A stretch of DNA of 64,000 nucleotides from NCBI GenBank assembly GCA_023376005.1, contig CM042152.1:86993569-87057568 (forward strand). The letters are read 5' to 3'. A program made the translations under genes and the position numbers. This document shows, one piece after another, positions 33,654 through 44,580 of the stretch. The first letter of the stretch is position 1. Each line of letters opens with the position of its first letter. This DNA is from Doryteuthis pealeii (lineage: Eukaryota; Mollusca; Cephalopoda; Myopsida; Loliginidae). Under the pieces are notes generated by a model. That model was given only the letters and a program-made list of their open reading frames with translations. It was not told where the DNA came from and ran no database searches.

Positions 33654-33724
33654 ATACAGGGTGTAGCAGAAGTAATAGGGAGGTCAATAAAAACATAATA
33701 TTATTGTCTCCCCTATTACTTCAG

Positions 33725-33732
<8 letters not shown>
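33654..33732. repeat. Small hairpin element with ACAGGGTG end
   Basis: Arms AGAAGTAATAGGGAGGTCAATAA and its complement (23 bp, written here to AGAAGTAATAGGGAGGTCAA) surround a 10-nt loop. The outer end TATACAGGGTG resembles mariner terminal repeats and a (TA)n adjoins. Probably a miniature mariner-related element. Confidence 0.6.
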
Positions 33733-33759
<27 letters not shown>

Positions 33760-34156
33760 TGTTCATAGACTGTAAGCAATAAAGTATCTTCCTACTCTCT
33801 TATAAGCTGCACTAATAAAAGCACACATAAAAGTATTCATATACGTATTGTAACTGCTACTATTTTTTTGTTTTTATTGCAATTTCACTAAAAAGCCTGA
33901 TAGCACGCATTGAACTGGAAGGTGCATGATATTCTGTCTGAAGAAACAGAATCAGAAAAGGAAAAAGAAAATAATCTTGGAGTTCAAGGAATTTTATGTG
34001 AGAGAAATAAATATTCTGACATGGAAGTAGATAATTAAAGATATTGCAAGTATACTGGTAGTTGGGGAGATGGTGTTTCTTTTCAAGGTAGAGAGAGAAG
34101 GATTGTGGGAGAGAGAGGGATAAAGGGGAGGAAAAGGCTGATAGGAATATACTTGA

Positions 34157-34157
34157 G

Positions 34158-34200
<43 letters not shown>

Positions 34201-34282
34201 AGAAAAAAAAGAGACAAAAACTTGTTGAAAATCATAAACAGAGAAAAAAAATTCATGAATAAGATTATAAAAAAAAAAAAAA
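34157..34282. repeat. Poly(A) tracts
   Basis: A runs of up to about 31, interrupted by G. Confidence 0.95.
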
Positions 34283-34735
34283 AAAGTTTTTAACCCACCC
34301 ACATATACAAAAAGGTTCTACCTAACACTTTAGGGACTGTGAGCAGATTGATCAATACATTCATCTGTCAAGTTACCAGTATTTTTCATGTCTTGCCAGA
34401 TATTCAAAATCTTTTACAAAAATCAGTCCACCAGGGAAAAAGAAGGAAGATAATTTTCTAGTAATTTTTTTCTTTGTTTCTTAATGGAAGCTATTAGATA
34501 GTCCCTTGTATGTAGATGAACATGAATCCATAGATCCATCACCTAATGCACAAATATTAAATCAATTCTCGTCTAAAATGTTCACTCTATTATGTTTGAT
34601 TTATGTAATTAATATTCACCAATAAATTGCGTATTAACAAAGGAGATTATCTAGAAAAGTTGGGCAAAATAAAAATGCTTTTTTCATCCTTAGGCTACAG
34701 ACTTATTGATGCACATATAAAGAGAGGGAGAGACA

Positions 34736-34995
34736 ATTGATTGATTGAACAGCATGTCAACCCATCGAGGGTTATTTTATGCTTAAAGTTTAGGGAACCA
34801 TATTCATTGTATATTTATATTTATATTTTTTGGATAGTTGTTGAGAGTTTTTTTTTGGTTTGTTTTTTTGTACATGGTCAAATACATATCGAATACAAAT
34901 CATTTTTGAACATATCTTTTTGACTGATATATGAGACCCTAAAAGGAACTACCACTCTGGGTCAGAATGGACCTGGGAGAGAGATGTTACATAAT
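34736..34995 (-). mobile_element. LINE-C-related 3' end, diverged
   Basis: Shares GTCAACCCATCGAGGGTTATTTTATG and later ACTACCACTCTGGGTCAGA with 59345-59660, and more weakly with LINE-C. A separate subfamily. Confidence 0.6.
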
Positions 34996-35049
34996 TCATA
35001 TCTCTCTAGATAGATAAAAGAAATCCTTAGACATCATACAAGAATGAAG

Positions 35050-35338
35050 ATATATATTTACCAACTCCTCCGCACGAGCAGGATGTGACACAAGGTCAAT
35101 TTCTTAAGCGGAGTTCAACAGGTTTGAATTCAGAGTTTTCCTTCTCCTAGACCGGTTGCCTAACCAAGGTTAAAGAGCCCAGTCAGCCCTACTATTTACC
35201 CATAGCTGGAGGGAGAGTAAAATTCATACCTTTCCCAAAGGTATTAGCTCTAAGTGAAATGCAATTACCATGTCCAGGATTTGAACTCGGGGCGACGAGT
35301 CCATTTCCTATGACTTTAACCATTACATCACGCGCTTC
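35050..35338 (-). mobile_element. SINE-B copy, full length
   Basis: Tail ACCAACTCCTCCGCACGAGC at left; head with AATGGTTAAAGTCATAGG at right (minus). Well conserved. Confidence 0.92.
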
Positions 35339-37017
35339 CTACCAAGAATGAAGATATGATCCAGCATACAAGAGAATCTTTAGGGAGCAATGATTATTAG
35401 AACAGAATTAAGAACTCTGTTGTAAATTCTGTATCAAGTAGCTTGAATTAATGTCTTTAAAAAATGCATGAATCCATCTCTCCCTACAGTTTGTCCTATC
35501 ACTCATAATCCTATGACAGTATTATGGAGAAATGTATGGGGTAGGTGAACAGTCAAACCACTCTACCATGACTGTTACACACTTGAACAGTTACAGGAAA
35601 AAAGCTTTTACTCCAACTGTCAACCTTGACAGGAAGCCAACCATAGCAATACTTAAAAATTGCAGATTATAGCAAATATGTTAATCTAATCATGTATCAA
35701 AAGCATGCGGCCCGGTAACAAAAAAAAAAAAAGTCATCATTCAAAATCACAACCTTCATCCACACTTGAACACTCTTGCTGCTTGGGGAAAACTCGTCCT
35801 CGGTTCTCCCAAAAGCAAAGGGATAATAAAAAGACAATATAACAAAGAGAGGCAGACAGAGAAAAAAATTGATCAAGTGAGAATTAAGTAAAACAGACAT
35901 TGAAGCGTCTCAGTATCAACTCCAGAATAGACATATACACTTTCCTACTGGAAATAGAGAATTAAAAAAAAAAAAAAAAAAGCAAAAAAACCCCCAAAAA
36001 GCAAAAAAAAAAAGCACCCCCCCCAAAAAAAAAAAAAAAAAAAAACAAAGCAAATCATAGTAGTCATGCATCATTATAAATATTCATCTTCCTTTTCTTA
36101 GTGAAAAAAAAAAAAAATTCAAATAATGGTATATCCACACTAACCTTAAGAGACAATCTACACTTCAATTGTGTGGTCATGTTTTGAAGAGAAATCAAAC
36201 AAACACACTTTATTTCTTTTCCATCACAACTTTTTCTCAATACGGTCAGCAAAACCAATTTCCTTTTATTTCCAAATATCCAAGGATTTAAAAAGTACGC
36301 AACTTCTCCTGAAGTTGATTAAATTGAAATCAGTGAAATATTTTAAATTAAAATTTACCTTGAAAAACAGCCAGTCAGCCATAAATAACTGGTCTTGTGT
36401 ATTAAAAGAATATATGGTTGACTTGAGCACACTTGTTCATTTAAGTATATTTCCTTGTATGTCGCTAATATATATTTATATCCTATATATGACAAGTAAA
36501 TGTTTACTTTTGAATATAATCTTGTAAAATGTAACTTCTATGATAAAAGGTCAAAAAAACCAAATCAGAAATGGTTGGATAAGGGCTTTTATTTGCAAGT
36601 GAATTTTACCCACTTGACACAACAGATTACTATAGACCAACAATTTGGCTAGTATGACTTACCCATTCTTATCTGCAGGTGTCAATCAAGTAAACAGAAT
36701 TCACTTGCTACTTGATTCAATTATTTATAACTGTAGCCAAGCAACAAATTCATGTCTAGGATATCAAAAGGAAAAAAGCAGCATTATTATGTACTTAAAG
36801 TATTTAACCCTATGTTAATTTATAAGCATTTAAAAATTATGGCTGGACTAGTTGTATTCAAACTTTTTAAATAGAGCTTAGTTTAAGCATCATTAACAAT
36901 AATGTGTCATCTAAGGAATTTGAATAGTATCACAACTAATATTATTAGTGCATATAAACAAAGATGGAAGCATATCTGGCAATTATGGGAAATAAGTAAT
37001 AAAGCTTAGTATTATCT
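35339..37017. other. Unclassified AT-rich DNA with A/C homopolymers
   Basis: A-rich and C-rich homopolymers at 35964-36045. No gene recognised; the open frames are low-complexity. Confidence 0.45.
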
Positions 37018-37400
37018 GTGTTATTTTGGACTATTGTCCCCATCTTCATTGTTATTTGTACAACGTTTCGGCCGATATGCCCTCCGGCCTTCTTCAGGTA
37101 TTTCTTGTCGGACTCGGGAACCTTCTCGGACTCAGGAACCTTCTTTTTGAGCCATCACGGAACTTTGAACCTAACCCTTCATTTAGTCCATGGGGGTATC
37201 CTGTTCTCATTCATACCCCCGTGGACTAAATAAAGGGTTAGGTTCAAAGTTCTGTGATGGCTCCCGATTAGGACAAGAAAGTTCCCGAGTCCAAGAAGGT
37301 TCCCGAGTCCAACAAGAAATACCTGAAGAAGGCCAGAGGGCATATTGGCCGAAACATTGTACAAATAACAATGAAGATGGGGACAATAGTCCGAATAACG
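37018..37400. mobile_element. SINE-G 3' halves in inverted pair
   Basis: The minus-strand half (37027-37190) and the plus-strand half (37205-37400) share GGTTCCCGAGTCC, AAGAAATACCTGAAGAAGGCC, GGCCGAAAC and ACAATGAAGATGGGGACAAT. Each holds a hammerhead-like core CTGAAGA (37097-37091 minus, 37323-37329 plus) with stem II GGCCR/YGGCC and GAAA. A convincing stem I is missing, so these are relics. Confidence 0.75.
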
Positions 37401-37424
37401 CAGATAATACTAATCTTCAAGCCT

Positions 37425-37509
37425 CATCTCAAACATTCAGAGAAACTGAGGAAACTTGTTGTCACTCAAACTCCAGTGAAAGTTCATCAGCTAACGTTGG
37501 TGTGAAATA
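37425..37509 (+). pseudogene. LINE ORF C-terminal tail (LINE-J)
   Basis: Encodes EETCCHSNSSESSSANVGVK followed by a stop and (ATA)n. The same tail, in decayed form, follows the larger LINE-J remnant at 45000-45420, which places it at the end of an RT-bearing ORF. Confidence 0.55.
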
Positions 37510-38039
37510 ATAATAATAATAATAATGTGTGTTTGAATTATTTGGGGAATTAGCCTAAGTTATTTTTTTTAATCATATCATAATAACTTATCTAGTCTTC
37601 CACTTTCCTCAGATGTGCATTTTATTTGTTAATCTTCAGGGAATTTTGAATGGAACCCATTTTTTTTCAAGTTTATATGTTGTTCTCATTCATTTGATTT
37701 ATATTTGGGTCATCTTTCCTTTGGGTTTTTAACTTTGGGTCTCTCCTATCTCTTCTTCTACTTATACTTAAGTTGACACTCTCCTCTAAAGGGAAATAAA
37801 GTGGCCACTTCAGATGTCCAAATTGCTACCCAGGTGTGCACTCCACCTGATTAAGGGTAGCTGAAGAATTGTGATAACCCTGTGGGTAGAACAGTATGAA
37901 AATAAATAAAAGTCTCCTATCTCAAACATTCAGAGAAAAAGTAATAAAGCTATTTGAATGACTGCTCAGAGTTTTGATAGTCTAATCAGACTTATTAGTT
38001 ATTATTACTCTTTGTGCATCTCTCACACCAGTTGTAACT

Positions 38040-38255
38040 AATTGTCTTAACAAAAGTCAAAGTGACAACAAGTCACAACTCTCCAGGACTTTTCTCCATA
38101 TTCTAGTTGATCTCAGTTGTGATAAAGTCTAGACAGTGTCAATTGTTCTTTGGACTTCTAATTCCTTCATTCTATTTTCAAAGTTTTTGGTATTATTATG
38201 GAGGCTCTAACTATTGTTACTATCAATCTAACCTTCATATTTCATAACTTTTTTC
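38040..38255 (-). pseudogene. LINE-J C-terminal remnant, heavily decayed
   Basis: Minus-strand translation gives MKVRLIVTIVRASIIIPKTL, then QLRSTR, then KSWRVVTCCHFD. These are recognisable as the segments LWNMRVKMIPIVIAALGTVP, LLQSARIP and RRVLES of the better copy at 45039-45344. Several stops. Confidence 0.5.
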
Positions 38256-38267
38256 ACCCGTCTGGAA

Positions 38268-38640
38268 TTCGTTTAAGTATTTTTATTTATTTATTTTTTC
38301 TATTTAAGTATTTTTTATTTTATTTTTAAAATATCTATTTATTTCAGTATTTTAAAAAAATTCTATTTAAGTATTTTCTTTTTTCATTTAAGTATTTTTT
38401 TAATTTTATTTTTAAAATATCTATTTATTCAAGTATTTAAAAAAAAAATTCTTTTTAAGTATTTTTTTTTCATTTAAGTATTTATTTTATTTTTAAGATA
38501 TTTATTTATTTAAGTATTTAAAAAAAAATTTTCTATTTAAGTATTTTTGATTTTATTTTTAAAGTATTTATTTATTTAAGTATTTTAAAAAAAATTTTTT
38601 TTTTTTCATTTAAGTATTTTTTATGGTCCAGGAATTTATT
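38268..38640 (+). repeat. T-rich minisatellite, about 65-bp unit
   Basis: Irregular repeats of TATTTAAGTATTTTTTATTT and TTTTTAAAATATCTATTTAT. About 5 copies with length variation in A and T runs. Confidence 0.85.
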
Positions 38641-39064
38641 GACAGTTCTTTTTTTTTATTAACTAAAACTACATCTGATCTTCTGGTTGGTATTAGATGA
38701 TGTATTTTTATCTTAAAATCCCCCAAAATTTTCTGAGTTTCACATTATTAAGGACAGATTCTGGTTTGTGCAGCATATACCATTTGATACTCTTTTTAAT
38801 GGCTGACTGAGGCTTTGAAAATAAAGGAGATCATATTGAAAATAATTCTATTTTCTTTAATGTCAATTTAACTTGCTGGCAATGGACATAGGGATGTTGG
38901 CTTCATGCCTATTTAAGAGTCACTAGTATGAATGCAATAAAAATTCAGTTTGTTCATTTAATTCTTTTCATCTGAATCAAATGTTTAGATCTTTGTCTCA
39001 GTTGTAATTACTGATAAGAAAATTAACTTATGCATAATTCAGAGGTATTAGTGAAAAAGTAAAC

Positions 39065-39298
39065 ACTCATCTCTTATTCTCACTCATTCTCTCTATATAT
39101 CTCACTCTCTTTACACACTATCTCACTCTCTCTATATATCTCACTATATCTCACTCACTCTCTCACACTATATATATCTCACTCTCTTTACACACACTCT
39201 CACTCTCTATATATCTCACTCTCTTTACACACACTCTCACTCTCTCTTTATATCTCACTCATTATCTCTCTCTCTCACACACACACATATATATTGTA
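39065..39298 (+). repeat. CT/TA-rich minisatellite
   Basis: Tandem variants of CTCTATATATCTCACTCTCT and CTTTACACACACTCTCACTC. Confidence 0.93.
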
Positions 39299-39570
39299 AT
39301 GTTATGGGCCTGTTTCTTTCATGGTATCAAATCATATCCACGTTCGTTTGTTTGTTTACAAGCACACCCAGATCTAGCAGTCCCTTAAGCCCCAAAATTC
39401 TTCCACACTCCTTTCGTTTATGGTCAAGCAAAAGGTATCAGCTTTCGCACTCCCCTTGCTTCTCTGGTATCAGGTTTCACAATCTTGGGTCTTTTTAGTC
39501 ACGGTCAATTTGACTGTCTAGTGGTCGCCCCTCTCTGTTTGTTTGGGGTAGAGATTTCATTCATAAAAAC

Positions 39571-40195
39571 TGTTGTAGTATCTTTCGTAGTAAATAGAGA
39601 AAATTAATAATACAGTGTTTACTTTTCAGAAGTTTATTGGAATAAAAACTTCACTATAACTTTTGAGAGAGACAATCCCTAATATTCTCTATCTTAACAA
39701 GAGGTGTGTCTTAACTGGATTTAACTTCGGGTTTAGTTCTTCGTAAATTTCTCGGTGACAAACTTTTCTTAATAATAATAACAGGCCGGGGCTTTTCGTC
39801 TCCAGCGACAACAGATTACAATTCCGTATGGCCTCGACTAACCCTCGATCATTGCCTCTCTGGCCGACTGTGTCACTCGCTCTGACTCTGATCCCGGACT
39901 GACTCTGACTAACTCTGATCCCTCACTGACTGCCAATCTACTGACGGGTCTCTTTATATAGTCTGTGAAACTAATTTTCCAGAAAGATCTTTCTCTGGAA
40001 TGTTCGAGCTCGTTCTCGACAGAATAGAATGTTCGAAAAGTTCCAACTCTTTCTGGTCACACAGAGTTCACGGCCTAAGATCAAAAGACCACTTGTCGCC
40101 CAAAAGACTGGATTTTTCTTAAACATAGAATTTTTGTCTCCCACTCTCTCATTAAAAGATTTTATCTTTCTAACCCCTTTTTTGGCGATTCTACA
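39571..40195 (-). mobile_element. LTR-L, 625 bp
   Basis: TGTTGTAG...ATTCTACA in plus orientation. On the minus strand a TATA box (ACTATATAAAGAG, about 39961) and a CCAATAAAC polyadenylation signal (about 39640) are in the right order for U3-R-U5. GC content is visibly higher than the surroundings. The region 39303-39570 to the left is probably its leader. No partner LTR lies in the window. Confidence 0.65.
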
Positions 40196-40300
40196 AAAGA
40201 CCACCCAGTAATATCAGAGGATCAGTAGTACATTTTTTTTAAAAGGTTTTTCTAAGTCTGGCACAAGGCCACAAATATAGGTGCTGGTCGGCGATTATGT

Positions 40301-40302
<2 letters not shown>

Positions 40303-40336
<34 letters not shown>
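40303..40336. repeat. (TA)n microsatellite
   Basis: About 16 TA units. Confidence 0.96.
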
Positions 40337-40339
<3 letters not shown>

Positions 40340-40732
40340 AAAACCTTAAAATCCAGATTTTAAAAATCAGATTAAAAGAGGATTTTATACTCAAATATTT
40401 TCTCTGTGTTATTGTCAGTTTCATGAGATTTTATCAATCATCAGATGTGTATTGTTATTTTCAAAAGTTGGATTCCATTTCTACCTTACAAGCACTGATT
40501 CTATCGCCCCTTCATCAATAATATTGTAAGGGGCAACAGTTGCAGTTATTGAATACAAAATACAAATATGAAGATAATTATTAATACATAAATGTATTGA
40601 GTATGATGTACTGAACAACAGACTATTTCTTCAAATCTGGTGCTAATAGACATAAAATATGTTTATTCATATGTCTACAACTGCTTATCAATTCAGATTT
40701 TTAAATGTGATTTTAAGGTTTTACAATATATG
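40336..40732. mobile_element. TIR element with TTGTAAAACCTTAAAATC ends
   Basis: Inverted ends TTGTAAAACCTTAAAATC (left) and GATTTTAAGGTTTTACAA (right) enclose about 360 bp and abut TA. A hammerhead-like core reads on the minus strand at 40441-40400 (CTGATGA ... GAAAC), but I could not close stems I and III. Could be a MITE or another fold-back retroelement terminus. Confidence 0.6.
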
Positions 40733-40802
40733 CATTGCTCTATTTTTCATATTCAGCAATGGAAAACAACTGAGTTTATATATATATATATATATATATA
40801 TA

Positions 40803-40868
40803 AAACTAGTGTTTCACTGTGTCTGCTGAAGTCCCGGTTTCGATTTCTGTCGGAGGGAAATCGTTAGT
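40803..40868 (+). promoter_or_regulatory. tRNA-like segment before the hammerhead
   Basis: TAGTGTTTCACTGTGTCTGC, then the B-box-like CCGGTTTCGATTTC, lie about 40 nt before the ribozyme core. This parallels the organisation at 32727-32853. The A box is degenerate. Confidence 0.5.
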
Positions 40869-40918
40869 ATATACTGCTGATGAGACTTAATAAAGTTGAA
40901 ACAGTCTGTATGGTATTC
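40869..40918 (+). ncRNA. Hammerhead ribozyme motif, complete
   Basis: CTGATGA at 40877-40883. Stem II is 40884-40888 with 40893-40897 (five pairs, loop AATA). GAAA is at 40898-40901. Stem III is ACAG/CTGT (40901-40904 with 40906-40909). H17 is A40910, with predicted cleavage before T40911. Stem I pairs ATACTG (40871-40876) with TGGTAT (40911-40916): four Watson-Crick pairs and two G-U. Every conserved core base is present. The very short stem III matches hammerheads described in Penelope-like elements, which often work as dimers. Confidence 0.85.
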
Positions 40919-41039
40919 TACACATCGAGCCATCCTTTACTGGGATTACACTTGTCAAGTTCATTTTCTATATGAAAAAGTATCGAATTTTATGCGATAC
41001 ATACGTTGTAAGTGCCTTCAAGTAAAAATTTAATATATA

Positions 41040-41078
<39 letters not shown>

Positions 41079-41327
41079 ACACTCACCTAAAATAAAACAC
41101 TTTAACTGAATAAACATGAAACCACAAAAAAAAATACAAAAAATAATCCCCCTGAAGATGATCATGGACTTGGAAAAAGAATATGGTGCACCCTCGCTAC
41201 CACTTGGACCCCAAAATAAGAAGAATTACATGAGGGCTTGAATATAGTAATTGAAAATCATTAGGAAGTATTCCATAGTATTCAACCAAGCTTGTTTAAA
41301 TAATAACTTGCTGCCAAAATATACACT

Positions 41328-41385
<58 letters not shown>
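41328..41385. repeat. (CA)n(TA)n microsatellite
   Basis: About 10 CA units then about 19 TA units. Similar (TA)n tracts lie at 41030-41060 and 41525-41566. Confidence 0.96.
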
Positions 41386-41387
<2 letters not shown>

Positions 41388-41522
41388 TCCATTGTAATAA
41401 AAGTAAAAAAATTGAAATCGGTAAATTTGAAAATTTAAAAGAAATTCTTCCATCATTAATGTTGATTTGAAGACTTTGTAAATGGATATCAAATATTAAA
41501 ATCTTAAAAAGTTGATAAAATG

Positions 41523-41571
<49 letters not shown>

Positions 41572-41700
41572 GGAAAAACAAATTGATCCAAAAAGATGAA
41601 TTTATTATATCTATGTCAACGTTTAAATGTTTTGGTTAATATAAAACACTTTTCAGGACAATATGATAAAAAGAAGAGAAAAAATGTTATGTTGTTCAAA
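41572..41700 (-). mobile_element. Decayed relative of the 14.2-kb hammerhead unit
   Basis: Follows (TA)n. The order GGAAAAACAAATTGATCC, CAACGTTTAAATGTTTTGG and CACTTTTCAGGAC parallels 14250-14340. The core is degraded (CTGAAAA for CTGATGA), so no activity is expected. Confidence 0.6.
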
Positions 41701-41838
41701 GGTGATGGATGTTTTCTTTTCAAAGTTAGATATATTTTGCAAGAATTAAATGCTTTCACTATTTTAGATTTATTTTCTTTTTTCCCAATTCTGTTAGATC
41801 TTATGAATGCTTGTCTATCTCTCTTTTCAATTCTGTAA

Positions 41839-42770
41839 CATTTCTGTCAGGATATTAAACAAAAATCCACTTGGACCAGATCCAATATACATATCTGTAG
41901 CCTTTCCATATTCCAGTAAAGGGATCCTCTCAAAGAATATCTTGAAAATATTCTGCTATCAGGTTGTTATTATCTAACTGAAGATCTGACTCATGCCACA
42001 CTTGAAATCAATTGAAAAGTTCTTACCAGACGACAACTTGTGTATGCGCCCTGGCTTATTCTCTGATAAGAAATTCCATTTCAACTTGATCAAGGCCAAA
42101 CGGATACAGTTCTTCTCATCTTGGCCCCTACTGACTGGTCATTAATCAAGACTTGACGCAAGCTCATTGTTTCTGGATTCTAAAACATTTGGGAGCAATT
42201 AATGGTTGTGGATAGGAAAAGCTAATTACTTTTACACACTTCATAAAATAATTATACAATTAAGATATTTCTTTGCATTCATGCTAATTAAAGAATGTGA
42301 AGTCCGAGAAGAGTTTTAAAGATTTTTCCATTTAGTCTTTTTAATTGGTAATGTTTAACTGGCTAGTTTTCATTTTCTTTATTCAAACATAATTATGAAG
42401 TAAAAAGTTTTCAAACTCTTCACAAAGAAAACTGGAAACACAGCATTTTCTCATTATTACAGTTACATTCATTGTTGGTATATTGAATGACATATCATTA
42501 GTTCTCTACTTAGCAACAAAATGTTGGACACTTTTGAAAAATCAGATAATCAGTTTCTTCATTAGTGCTTTCCATTCATCCAATGTCTGAACTTACTGTA
42601 ATTTATGTAGGCAATTATCCGGTCATTATTAAAATATATAGATAGGAAGATATTCCAATAAGTCATTAGTAGCAAGATTTTTGTTTTTAAAAATTATAAG
42701 CATTAATTTGCAAATGTTATCAACTCTATAGCACTAAAAATATACAAGACACAAGAAAATTATGTATATG
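41839..42770. other. Unclassified DNA
   Basis: No gene or shared repeat recognised. Confidence 0.4.
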
Positions 42771-42774
42771 CATA

Positions 42775-43048
42775 TATATTTGCCTACCCCTCCACATTAG
42801 TAGGATGTGACACAAGGTCAATTTTTGATGCAAAGTTTAACAGGTTTGAATTCAGAGTTTTTCTTCTCCTTGACAAGTTGCCTAAACAAGGTTAAAGAGC
42901 CCAGTCTGCCCTACTATTTACCCATAGCTGGAGAAGGAATAGCTGGATCCATACTTTTCCAAAGAGTATTAGCTATATGAAATGCAACCAGCCTCATCCT
43001 GGATTTGAATATCCTATGACGATAACCATTAAACCATGTGCCTCAAAC
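42775..43048 (-). mobile_element. SINE-B copy, diverged
   Basis: Tail CTACCCCTCCACATTAGTAGG at left; degenerate head at right with an internal deletion around 43005-43020. Confidence 0.85.
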
Positions 43049-43073
43049 TATATATATGTTTGAATGGCATAGA

Positions 43074-43150
43074 GATAGTTTCTCGTAGATGCGATCATCA
43101 GACCAAGTCATGGTCTGTTGATTGCATGGGTGAGAAACTGATAGTCACCA
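43074..43150. ncRNA. Inverted pair of hammerhead motifs
   Basis: The minus-strand motif has an intact core CTGATGA (43101-43095), stem II TCG/CGA and GAAA (43082-43079), but a damaged stem III. The plus-strand motif has CTGTTGA (43115-43121, one core change), GAAA (43134-43137), stem III ACT/AGT, predicted cleavage after C43146, and stem I TGGT/ACCA (43111-43114 with 43147-43150). Each lesion is absent from the partner, so the common ancestor was a complete hammerhead. Confidence 0.75.
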
Positions 43151-43204
43151 AGTACTGTTGAATGTGTGACTACACTATCCTAACATATATACATATAAAA
43201 GTAA

Positions 43205-43456
43205 GTAAAAGTAAAGTCATCGGAGTGGCATAAAGTCGATATCAGCTAGACAGTGAAGGAATCTATCCCCTTTTCACTAGTGCTAGGAGATTGTTTTTTT
43301 AGTGTCTGAGGCAGAGCGCCACACCTACCATCAACTTCCTACTTTACCACACAGATCCCTGTGCTAATCATACACTGAGTTGGCAAGGGCCGGTATCTAA
43401 CCAGGAACCTTGAGGTTCCCAGCCGGACACTTTATCAACTGAGCTAAACCGGCCCT
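43205..43456 (-). mobile_element. SINE-A copy
   Basis: GTAAGTAAAAGTAAAGTCATC tail at left, head GGCCGGTTTAGCTCAG at right (minus). Small internal deletions. Confidence 0.9.
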
Positions 43457-43598
43457 GTTACTTATATACACACATATATATATATGTGTGTGTGTGTGTG
43501 TGTATTTGGGCAGCATTTTTTCATTTACTTGGGATAAAAAAATTCGGTGGACTAATCCATTAATTCCATCCAAATGTAAAAAAGTTGGCCAGAAAGCT

Positions 43599-43820
43599 CG
43601 AAAAGATTGTTAATTAGATTGTTAAACAGGAGACGTGGTTTTTGTTTAATTCTACACACACACACACACATATATATATATAGAGAGAGAGATGTGTATG
43701 TATTGGGAGTGAGAGAGAGGGCAGCGAAAATCCCTGCATTTCCAGGGTTCTCTTACTTGGGATCAAAAGATTGTTAATAAAATTGTTAAACAGGAGACAT
43801 GCCTTTTGTTTAATTCTACA

Positions 43821-43868
<48 letters not shown>

Positions 43869-44100
43869 GTGTGTGTGTGTGTGTGTGTATTGGGAGGGAG
43901 AGAGAAAGCAGGGCAAATCCCAGCATTTCCAGGGCTCTCTTACTCGGATCAAAAGATTGTTAATAAAATTGTTAAACAGGAGACATGCCTTTTGTTTAAT
44001 TCTATATATATATATATTGTGTGTGTGTGTGTGTGTGTATTTGGAGGGAGAGAGAAAGCAGGGCAAATCCCAGCATTTCCAGGGCTCTCTTACTCGGGAT
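43599..44100 (+). repeat. Three tandem units of about 180 bp with embedded microsatellites
   Basis: Each unit holds AATTGTTAAACAGGAGAC, TTTTGTTTAATTCTA, a compound microsatellite, then GGGAG-rich DNA and CATTTCCAGGGCTCTCTTAC. The microsatellite differs in each unit: (CA)n(TA)n(GA)n, (TA)n(TG)n, (TA)n(TG)n shorter. The non-repetitive parts of the last two units are nearly identical. Confidence 0.9.
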
Positions 44101-44580
44101 CACATTTATTAGATAAAATTCATTATTAATTCTATAAAAAGTTTGCTTCTCCTAATAGTTTTCCGGCAACCATGGATGGTACAACCATGGATGGTACAAA
44201 AGGCTGATGCTGCTACTAATCTTCAATGTTTGTTTCTGCTATAAAATTATTCTGCAACACTTAGTGTAACCAAGTGAAACTTAGCTAGATATTCCGAGAG
44301 AGAGAGAGAGAGAGGGGGTAGAATAAACAGATGCGTAGTATAATTATCATTAGATTTAAAGAAGAATTCAAGGGAAGATGAATGGACATTTAATCTTTTG
44401 TTCACTTACACATAGGAATAATAGTCCTTTCATTTCCTTTGCTCCCATCAGAGTCTGACAAATTGGGTTTTATTTTACCTTTGTAAAGTGACTCGAAGAA
44501 TTATGTAGAAATAGTAGAGAAGGTAATTACAGTTCTTGGGATAACATGATATTCCGCAATTTCAATCTGAGGGATACTGA
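44101..44580. other. Unclassified DNA with (GA)n
   Basis: Short tandem ACCATGGATGGTACA (two copies near 44170) and (GA)n at 44297-44314. Confidence 0.5.

Noticed and set aside
33994..34302. 102-codon phenylalanine-rich frame
   Set aside because: Poly(A) tract read on the minus strand.
36171..36527. 118-codon frame
   Set aside because: AT-rich text with runs of S, F and L, no domain and no splice context. Length alone is not support.
40400..40441. Additional hammerhead motif on the minus strand
   Set aside because: CTGATGA and GAAAC are present with a weak stem II, but stems I and III could not be paired. Kept only as a note on the TIR element.
41149..41200. CTGAAGA...GAAAA on the plus strand
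   Set aside because: The intervening bases do not form stem II, so it is not a ribozyme.
43614..44129. 107-150-codon open frames on both strands
   Set aside because: Produced by the triplicated block with TA/TG microsatellites. No family resemblance, and the frames exist on opposite strands of the same repeat.
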